This document shows, piece by piece, positions 7,227 to 12,420 of a stretch of DNA of 12,420 nucleotides. The notes under the pieces were generated by a model that was not told where the DNA came from, made no database searches, and saw only the letters and a program-made list of their open reading frames with translations. Position numbers and translations under genes: made by a program. Source of the DNA: Pleurocapsa sp. MO_226.B13 (lineage in GTDB: Bacteria > Cyanobacteriota > Cyanobacteriia > Cyanobacteriales > Xenococcaceae). The stretch is taken from positions 1 through 12,420 of the forward strand of contig JASJEI010000115.1 in NCBI GenBank assembly GCA_030064795.1, in the 5' to 3' direction. Each line of letters starts with the position of its first letter. Position 1 is the stretch's first letter.

Positions 7227-7433
7227 TCTTAAGTATAAAAATTATTTTCTAAAATAATCTTGGTAAAAGTAAAGGCGATCGGATACTCGCTAAAAAAAGA
7301 TATTGCAACAGAGCTTAGGGTCAAGATCGTATGGAACGAACTTATCTTCATGATTACTTTAAAAAACATTCTCTATTGTAAAGATAATATAAAGTAACCC
7401 AAGAAACTGTAATCTAGCTCACCTCAAACAAAT
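7227..7433 (+). repeat. ~207-bp direct repeat, copy B
   Basis: Second copy, in the same orientation as copy A and 154 bp after its end. Both copies contain an ATGGAACGAACTT block (6969 in A, 7331 in B) and a TTG-started frame (6898 in A, 7260 in B) whose translations resemble each other. Confidence 0.85.
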
Positions 7434-7549
7434 AAAAACTAAAATCAACAAAGCAGCAGGAATAGTAACTGTTGAACTTACAAAAAGTAAGGTTGAAATA
7501 ACTAGAAAGTAAAAACATAGATCTCAATAGTTTTGGAGAACTCCTTTGA

Positions 7550-7699
7550 TTGAGGAAAAAGATTATAGACTCCACAGAACAATACTATGCTTCTGTAATG
7601 TTTGAAGATGAAAAAGAATTGCTAAAACTAAATGCTAAGAGAAAAGCTATTGGCATTGATAAATGTTTATCAGCCCCTCCTCGAAACTACGCGCCCTAA
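7550..7699 (+). pseudogene. Fragment of a TnpB-like (IS200/IS605) protein
   Basis: An open frame of 49 codons between TGA 7547-7549 and TAA 7697-7699 reads TEQYYASVMFEDEKEL and then KRKAIGIDKCLS. This matches the approach to the first RuvC motif of TnpB proteins (YYASxxxEDGKE, then KAVGIDLGLS), including the catalytic Asp at 7658-7660. The usual LGL after GID is KCL here. Nothing recognisable of the rest of TnpB, or of its partner TnpA, lies nearby, so this is a short relic of a transposon. Confidence 0.55.
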
Positions 7700-7710
7700 A
7701 AGTCCCAAAT

Positions 7711-7750
7711 ATCATCTAAATTTCATCCAAACTTCACTAATATTTCACCT
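7711..7750 (+). promoter_or_regulatory. Four 11-bp-spaced TTCA motifs, operator-like
   Basis: TCA occurs at 7712, 7723, 7734 and 7745, exactly 11 bp apart, in units close to TTCATCTAAAT, TTCATCCAAAC, TTCACTAATAT and TTCACCTACTG. Direct repeats phased at 11 bp are the classic arrangement for OmpR/PhoB-family response regulators, which bind head to tail on one DNA face. The array lies about 190 bp before the glmM start and could act on it or on an unseen transcript. The sequence differs from the known cyanobacterial Pho box. Confidence 0.45.
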
Positions 7751-7935
7751 ACTGGTACGATTCAGAGGACATACTTAGGTATAAGCCCTCAAGCAAATTT
7801 AATTAATTCCCAAACTTGTCAGTTAAAGTCCTTAGTAACCTACAAATTTCGACTTCTAATTCCGTATAACAACATCGACTATTTAGGCAAACAAATATTT
7901 AATTTTATTTCAGACTAATCAAACATCTTTGGTCA

Positions 7936-9432
7936 ATGGTTAAATCCCATCTTTTAAATAAACTTTTTTATTCTAAGTTTTTAGGACAACTTACGGTTTT
8001 GACTAATGCAGCTAGTCCTTTAGCGTTACCCGCAACTCGTCTGTTTGGTACGGATGGAATTCGCGGAAGAGTGGGGGTCAAAGAAGTACTAAATCCGATT
8101 CTGGCGGTACGAATTGGCTTTTGGGCGGGACAAATATTGCAAACATTAAATAGCCAATCTTCCCTTGTGATTCTCGGACAAGATTCGAGAAATTCCAGCA
8201 ATATACTAGCAATGGCACTTTCAGAGGGTTTAGTGGCTGCGGGGGTAGAAGTTTGGAACTTAGGTTTATGTCCCACTCCTGCGGTAGCTTATCTTACCAG
8301 GATCGGCCAAGGGATGGGAGGGGTAATGGTCTCTGCTAGTCATAATCCTCCAGAAGACAATGGAATTAAATTTTTTGGTGCTAACGGTACTAAATTGTCT
8401 ACTTTAGTGCAGGCTCAAATTGAAGCGGGAATTCGCGGACAACTTCAAGAACATAAAATTCAACTGCGCGCTGCTACTAATTGGGGACAACAATATTATC
8501 GACCAGAATTATTAGGACAATACCGAGAGTCATTACAAAAACCATTTCTGGCTAAAAATCATTTAGCGGGTCTAAAGATTGTTCTAGATTTAGCTTGGGG
8601 TGCAGCAGTCGATCTCGCTCCCGATCTATTTCGCGCTATGGGTGCAGAAGTAATTACGCTTCACGACCGTGCTGATGGCGATAAGCCTTACGGCATAGCT
8701 TCGCAACGCATCAATGTCAACTGTGGTTCGTCTCATTTAGCTACTCTACAGCAAGCTGTTGTCGAGCATCAGGCTGATTTGGGATTTGCTTTTGATGGCG
8801 ATGTAGATCGGGTTATGGCAATAGATGCTACTGGTCGGATCGTCAACGGAGATTATATCCTCTATCTCTGGGGTAAACTGCTGCGTCAAAACGATCGGCT
8901 GCCAGCTAGTACTATTGTCTCTACAGTGATGGCAAACTTGGGCTTTGAAAATGCTTGGCATAATTTAGGCGGAAGACTAATTCGCACCGAGGTAGGCGAT
9001 CGCCACATCCAGGCTAAAATGGCGCAAATCGGGGCTCAACTCGGTGGAGAACAATCTGGACACATACTCTGTCCTCATTATGGTGTGTCTGGGGATGGTT
9101 TGCTAACCGCATTGCACCTATCTGGATTGGTCAAACAGTCTGGTACATCCTTGAATGACCTAGTGAACGCTAGTTTTCAGCCTTATCCTCAGATTCTCAA
9201 AAATGTACGGGTTGCAGATCCCCAACGCCGTCAAAATTGGCAAGACTGCGCTCCTCTACAACGGGCGATCGCCAAAGCCCAAGCAGCCATGGGAAGTCAG
9301 GGGAGAGTTTTAGTCCGTCCCTCTGCTACAGAGCCTTTAATTTGGGTCATGGTCGAAGCAGTTAATATCGATCTAGCTACTCATTGGACAGAACAATTAG
9401 TTAGCTGTGTGGAGCAATATCTTGCAGCATAA
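7936..9432 (+). CDS. glmM: Phosphoglucosamine mutase
   Basis: The enzyme converts glucosamine-6-phosphate to glucosamine-1-phosphate in the cytoplasm, supplying UDP-GlcNAc for peptidoglycan. The product is 498 residues; bacterial GlmM is near 450, and the extra ~34 residues precede [10 protein letters not shown] (35-44), as in other cyanobacterial forms. The catalytic Ser135 is in [19 protein letters not shown]. The metal loop is FDGDVDR with Asp287, Asp289 and Asp291; Gly or Ala is usual where Val290 stands. The sugar-binding GEQSGH is at 371-376. The phosphate loop reads RPSATEP (461-467) rather than [16 protein letters not shown] at 350-358 is also typical. ATG at 7936 is the only start before the conserved region in this frame. 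The gene ends 7 bp before the stop of the convergent cyclase gene, and no terminator hairpin separates them. Confidence 0.95.
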   Translation: MVKSHLLNKLFYSKFLGQLTVLTNAASPLALPATRLFGTDGIRGRVGVKEVLNPILAVRIGFWAGQILQTLNSQSSLVILGQDSRNSSNILAMALSEGLVAAGVEVWNLGLCPTPAVAYLTRIGQGMGGVMVSASHNPPEDNGIKFFGANGTKLSTLVQAQIEAGIRGQLQEHKIQLRAATNWGQQYYRPELLGQYRESLQKPFLAKNHLAGLKIVLDLAWGAAVDLAPDLFRAMGAEVITLHDRADGDKPYGIASQRINVNCGSSHLATLQQAVVEHQADLGFAFDGDVDRVMAIDATGRIVNGDYILYLWGKLLRQNDRLPASTIVSTVMANLGFENAWHNLGGRLIRTEVGDRHIQAKMAQIGAQLGGEQSGHILCPHYGVSGDGLLTALHLSGLVKQSGTSLNDLVNASFQPYPQILKNVRVADPQRRQNWQDCAPLQRAIAKAQAAMGSQGRVLVRPSATEPLIWVMVEAVNIDLATHWTEQLVSCVEQYLAA

Positions 9433-9439
9433 TTAGTAA

Positions 9440-10396
9440 CTAGTTTTTCGGCGGAGTCGGCTTTAAAACACCATTGCGATCGCGACGCAGTGGATAGGGT
9501 TGAACGGGCAAGGGAGAGCCTGGAGCGTCCAGTACGGATACTCCATAAGTCCAATCAGACGGGCAGATAGCAATATATCGCGCATATCCTCCCGTTCCTC
9601 CTTCGGGTTTAGCAAAACCGATCGCCACTAAAGCCCCCGCTTCGGGAACTTTATCTAAATTGGTCACTCCCTCTGCCTGGGTATAGTGATTGTGCAACAG
9701 CCAGTATTCCCCTTCTAAATTGGGCGTAGTATCGGTATCTAAGGGTTCGTGTCCGTGAAACAGAATGTTGCGTTCTTGATGGAGAAATTGCAATGTTTCC
9801 AGGGCTACTCCAGGGAAAGGCTTCTGATTAAACCGTTCTACTTCTCCCCACTTCTTATACCAATCCGAGCGAATCATTACCACCGAACCTTCTGGAATTC
9901 TGCCGTGTTTGGCTTCCCAGGCTTGAATATCGGCAACACGGGCATGATAGCCAGGGTCTTGGGCGACTCGTTCGTGAATATCGATTGTTACCAGGGGACG
10001 GATGGCATAGGTTGGAGGTAAATCGCTAATAGTCGCTCCATACTCATCCCAATGGGCGGGTGGGTCGAGCTGCGTACCGTACTGGTCGGTAGGCAGTTGG
10101 TAAGCTGTAGCAATAAAGCCATGCTCGGCATAGGTGTATTCTTCCCCCGTGTTGATGTAGTTGGTCAGATCTGCTCCCGCTAAAGTAGAATCGAAGTTAG
10201 CTCGAGCAAAACCCTGCCATACGGGAATTGTCGGACTAAAGGCATGAGTCAAGTCTACATATTTAGCTGACTTGAGGGTTGTGTCATAAATCTGCCAGAG
10301 GTCTCTAGTTTGTGGTTTGACAGGATGCGCCATCGTAAGTATCACAAGAGCGGTTGCCATCACTCCGACAAATAGTATTAGTAATCGCCTCATCAT
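9440..10396 (-). CDS. Exported cyclase-family (kynurenine formamidase-like) protein
   Basis: The product is 318 residues. An N-terminal stretch RRLLILFVGVMATALVILTM followed by AHPVKPQ is a signal peptide or anchor, so it should act outside the cytoplasm. The rest matches the metal-dependent cyclase/KynB hydrolase fold (PF04199). VDLTHAFSPTIPVWQG (about 47-62) is the standard opening. The signature HxxxHxDxxxH appears as QYGTQLDPPAH (105-115), with Asp111 and His115 kept but both earlier His replaced by Gln. Later conserved parts are VVMIRSDWY (172-180), HGHEPLDTD (214-222) and LLHNHYTQAEGVTNL (233-247). Family members hydrolyse amide or ester bonds; the substrate here is unknown. Two adjacent ATG codons exist (10396 and 10393). 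Convergent with glmM. Confidence 0.85.
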   Translation of the reverse strand: MMRRLLILFVGVMATALVILTMAHPVKPQTRDLWQIYDTTLKSAKYVDLTHAFSPTIPVWQGFARANFDSTLAGADLTNYINTGEEYTYAEHGFIATAYQLPTDQYGTQLDPPAHWDEYGATISDLPPTYAIRPLVTIDIHERVAQDPGYHARVADIQAWEAKHGRIPEGSVVMIRSDWYKKWGEVERFNQKPFPGVALETLQFLHQERNILFHGHEPLDTDTTPNLEGEYWLLHNHYTQAEGVTNLDKVPEAGALVAIGFAKPEGGTGGYARYIAICPSDWTYGVSVLDAPGSPLPVQPYPLRRDRNGVLKPTPPKN

Positions 10397-10597
10397 AGAT
10401 GCAATATTTGTTTAAAAGTGATTGAATGCTAAAGGCTAAATGATACATGTTTTGACTACTTACTTCTGTTATCCGTGCTGCTGCATAAAAAAAATTTCTT
10501 CAACGTAACTAATTAAGATCGGCAACTTTATTGTTCGTATTGAGATAATAATCGCGATCGCCATAACTTTGTTGGTAACCTCGATTAGTTTAATGAA

Positions 10598-11026
10598 ATG
10601 ACTTTAATTAAACAGATTACAACTACAATTGCATTTGGTGTGTTATTAGCTTCTGTCCCTACTCTTACTGCTGCACAATCTTTGGTTCAGCAATGGAAGC
10701 AGGGCTTGAGTGGCAGCAAGCTGACTAATTATTCAGGTTCGATAATCAATTCCAACAGTACCCTAACCGTAATCAGTTTTTGTAGAAACGGTCGATATAG
10801 TTATTACAAAGAGGGAAGTTGGTCTGTACCAGGTCAAGCAGGAGGTGCTTCCAATAGTCAAATAACTGGTCGTTGGGATGTCCAGCAACAAGGAAATCAA
10901 GTTGCATTGATCTATGTCACTGACAATGGTCAATCAGGTGTTTTTCCGATGTATTTACAGAATAATGGACGAGTAAACATTGGTGGAACTGAATTTGCAG
11001 TGCAGCAAGGCGGAGCGGGTTGTTAG
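10598..11026 (+). CDS. Small secreted protein, unknown function
   Basis: The product is 142 residues. Residues 1-26 form a signal peptide (MTLIKQITTT, a hydrophobic core, then TAA|Q as a likely cleavage site). The mature part is polar, rich in Gly, Ser, Gln and Asn, with alternating hydrophobic patterns suggesting a small beta-sandwich or barrel (GRWDVQQQGNQVALIYVTDN; GVFPMYLQNNGRVNI). Only two Cys remain in the mature protein, Cys62 and the last residue, Cys142, which could form a disulfide. I recognise no family. An out-of-frame ATG at 10593 meets a stop at once, so 10598 is the start. A HIP1 site lies 37 bp upstream (10554-10561). Confidence 0.75.
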   Translation: MTLIKQITTTIAFGVLLASVPTLTAAQSLVQQWKQGLSGSKLTNYSGSIINSNSTLTVISFCRNGRYSYYKEGSWSVPGQAGGASNSQITGRWDVQQQGNQVALIYVTDNGQSGVFPMYLQNNGRVNIGGTEFAVQQGGAGC

Positions 11027-11097
11027 GCAATTATATGATCTTCGGATAAACAGGGGAAAATATTTGGTTGAGTAATGAGTAGTAAGTAGCGATCGCC

Positions 11098-11118
11098 AAT
11101 GACTAATGACTAATAACT
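11098..11118. repeat. Heptameric tandem repeat (STRR-like)
   Basis: AATGACT, AATGACT and AATAACT follow in tandem. The sequence just before, GAGTAATGAGTAGTAAGTAG, is a looser variant, with a HIP1 octamer (11089-11096) between. Short 7-bp tandem repeats like these are characteristic of cyanobacterial intergenic regions. Confidence 0.6.
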
Positions 11119-11135
11119 ACTTGTATCTTTAGATT

Positions 11136-12035
11136 TCATGCCCCGTATACTAGATTGAGATGCTTGGCTAAGAAAGCTCCCGCCTCAGTAATAGCTTCCT
11201 TTCCAGTTGTCAGATGAGGGGCAAACTGATGAAAACAATGAATCATCTCCTGCCAAACTTTGAGTTCTACCGACACATTATCTTCTGCTGCTTTGCAAGC
11301 TAATCTTAGAGCATCATTAAGTAAAACTTCTTGACTACCAACATGAATTAATAACGGGGGAAGATGAGATAAATCGGCGTAAATTGGAGAAACGATCGGA
11401 TTGAAAAAATCTCCCTCTGGCAAATAGGAATTAACTACCAGATCTAACAGTTCGGCTGAAACAATCGGATCTACTTCTGCTTTGGTATCTAGCGATCGCC
11501 CCGTTCTGGCAAAATCCGTAAAAGGCGACATCAACAAGGCACAAGCAGGTAGTTGGCGATCGCTATTTTTTAAAGACAACATCATTCCCAATGCCAAATT
11601 GCCTCCCGCCGAATCTCCCGCTAAAGCTATTTGATGGGGATTAAATTGACGTTGTTCTATTAACCAACGATAGACTGCCAAACCGTCTTCTAAAGCAGCG
11701 GGAAAGGGATATTCTGGTGCTAGCCGATAATCAATGAGTAAAACGCTGGCTTTTGCTGCACTGGAAAGATCGCTGGCAACACGACGATGGCTATTACGGG
11801 AACCAAATAAATAACCACCGCCGTGTAGATAGATAATGATGGCTTCTGGAGACGCTTCGGGGGTAGAAATTAAATCTGCGGGTACGCCATTGGCATCAAC
11901 TGATTTAACAGTAGCGTTGGGATGGGGTGGCATGGTAAAACCCCGTTCAAAGTTAACTCGCATCTCGCCGATGGTTTCGCCCCAATGAAAGTTACGTAAT
12001 TGTTGAATAATCGGGATAAGTTCTTGTTGACTCAT
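11136..12035 (-). CDS. Alpha/beta hydrolase of the hormone-sensitive-lipase (family IV esterase) type
   Basis: The product is 299 residues, the family's usual length. The oxyanion motif HGGG is at 71-74 in YLHGGGYLFGS; the nucleophile is Ser142 in GDSAGG (140-145). DYRLAPEYPFPAALED (102-117) is a strong family signature. The catalytic His is probably His266 in EMIHCFHQF. The acid should be in VGSQEVLLNDALRLA (232-246), as Asp241 or Glu236; I cannot decide between them. No signal peptide, so a cytoplasmic carboxylesterase or lactone hydrolase is likely; the substrate is unknown. The start is ATG at 12035 (MSQQELIPII). It appears to be a single-gene unit, with the secreted-protein gene downstream in the opposite orientation. 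Confidence 0.9.
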   Translation of the reverse strand: MSQQELIPIIQQLRNFHWGETIGEMRVNFERGFTMPPHPNATVKSVDANGVPADLISTPEASPEAIIIYLHGGGYLFGSRNSHRRVASDLSSAAKASVLLIDYRLAPEYPFPAALEDGLAVYRWLIEQRQFNPHQIALAGDSAGGNLALGMMLSLKNSDRQLPACALLMSPFTDFARTGRSLDTKAEVDPIVSAELLDLVVNSYLPEGDFFNPIVSPIYADLSHLPPLLIHVGSQEVLLNDALRLACKAAEDNVSVELKVWQEMIHCFHQFAPHLTTGKEAITEAGAFLAKHLNLVYGA

Positions 12036-12281
12036 GATTTTTTCGACTAACTTAAAGAACCATAAATTATTAAATTCTTAAATAAAATTCGATTTTATAG
12101 TGCTTTATGTGGCAAGAATTTTTAACTATTATCTAGATATAGATAACAATCGAGAAAAAAATGAGAACAGATGGGACAGTCGGATCGAGTAACATTTATT
12201 AGACCTCTGATAGTAGTCTGTTAGTTAATTCTGTTAAAATGACTTTCCGATTCGGTTGCAATTAGTTCCCATGATGCATTG

Positions 12282-12420
12282 ATGTTACAGCAATTTATTA
12301 TTTCTGGAATTGCCATTGGTAGTGTTTATAGTTTAGTAGCTCTAGGATTTCAGATTACCTATTCTGTCTCCAATACGATGAATTTTTCTCAGGGTGCTTC
12401 GGTGATGTTAGGAGCAGTCA
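12282..12420 (+). CDS. LivH-type branched-chain amino-acid ABC permease, N-terminal fragment
   Basis: The frame starts at ATG 12282 and is still open at the window edge, giving 46 codons. It reads MLQQFIISGIAIGSVYSLVA, then ALGFQITYSVSNTMNFSQG and VMLGA. This is the standard start of LivH permeases: first membrane helix with GI..GS.Y.L.ALG, then NFSQG (34-38; often NFAQG or NMAHG), then MLGA. The upstream ATGs at 12271 and 12274 run into TGA at 12280, so they are excluded. LivH pairs with LivM to move amino acids or urea across the inner membrane; the solute cannot be told from this fragment. No clear ribosome site is seen. Confidence 0.85.
   Translation, partial: MLQQFIISGIAIGSVYSLVALGFQITYSVSNTMNFSQGASVMLGAV

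Larger units (their letters stand above)
6827..7935. other. 1.1-kb region without an intact gene
   Basis: This stretch holds two diverged ~207-bp repeats (6865-7072 and 7227-7433), an intervening REP-like hairpin (7104-7133), a TnpB-like remnant (7550-7699) and an 11-bp-phased operator-like array (7711-7750). Short open frames exist, but none has a convincing start and full-length family match. From 7751 to 7935 I see only AT-rich leader sequence before glmM. Confidence 0.7.
841..11563. repeat. HIP1 octamers (GCGATCGC), 11 copies
   Basis: Exact copies start at 841, 4518, 4717, 6066, 8996, 9265, 9476, 10554, 11089, 11492 and 11556. They occur in genes and between them. HIP1 over-representation is a hallmark of many cyanobacterial genomes. 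None lies between 849 and 4517, the accessory-looking segment. Confidence 0.95.

Noticed and set aside
7136..7250. Plus-strand ATG frame of about 37 codons between the 207-bp repeats
   Set aside because: No ribosome site, no recognisable motif, and it runs into copy B of the repeat; probably chance.
7391..7511. Open frame with LKQIKTKINKAAG and VELTKSKVEITRK
   Set aside because: It looks faintly protein-like but has no start codon or family match, and only its beginning resembles copy A.
9749..10021. Plus-strand frame of 90 codons
   Set aside because: Wholly antisense to the cyclase gene, which has a clear family match.
1..12420. tRNA or rRNA genes
   Set aside because: No cloverleaf, GTTCGA-type T-loop context or rRNA-like sequence was recognised on reading both strands, though a dedicated scan was not possible.

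Overview
The window reads as a chromosomal segment of a cyanobacterium. The octamer GCGATCGC (HIP1) occurs 11 times in 12.4 kb, where chance would give well under one. Gene content also fits: a cyanobacterial-type IS5-group transposase, a GlmM with a long N-terminal extension, a SWIM zinc-finger protein and 7-bp tandem intergenic repeats. The genus cannot be named from this alone.

Left part (1-4000) is accessory and partly decayed. Positions 2-1683 are one nearly complete insertion sequence with 14-bp inverted ends. Its DDE transposase is on the minus strand and is split by a -1 frame change at a run of nine A. The right end of the element lies 20 bp before a gene built from 63-codon repeats, a membrane anchor and a LemA domain; that gene has an in-frame TGA in its first repeat. 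A small four-helix membrane protein and a start-less TPR fragment follow, separated by what looks like decayed coding sequence.

Middle part (4000-7935). A SWIM zinc-finger protein (minus) and a GTG-started lipoprotein of the peptide-binding family 5 (plus) are divergent. About 1.1 kb then lacks an intact gene. It holds two diverged copies of a ~207-bp repeat, a REP-like hairpin, a 50-codon scrap of a TnpB-like protein, and four TCA-containing motifs spaced exactly 11 bp apart, which look like an operator for an OmpR/PhoB-type regulator.

Right part (7936-12420) is ordinary: GlmM (UDP-GlcNAc pathway, cell wall); a convergent exported cyclase/kynurenine-formamidase-like protein that lacks two motif histidines; a small secreted protein of unknown function; an HSL-type alpha/beta hydrolase; and the first 46 codons of a LivH-type branched-chain amino-acid permease that runs off the window.

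No multi-gene system or operon is evident. The intact genes look like independent transcription units. The best leads are the paired 207-bp repeats with a conserved reading frame, the 11-bp-phased operator-like array, and the repeat-LemA gene with its nonsense codon. I see no strong case for a wholly new biological system.
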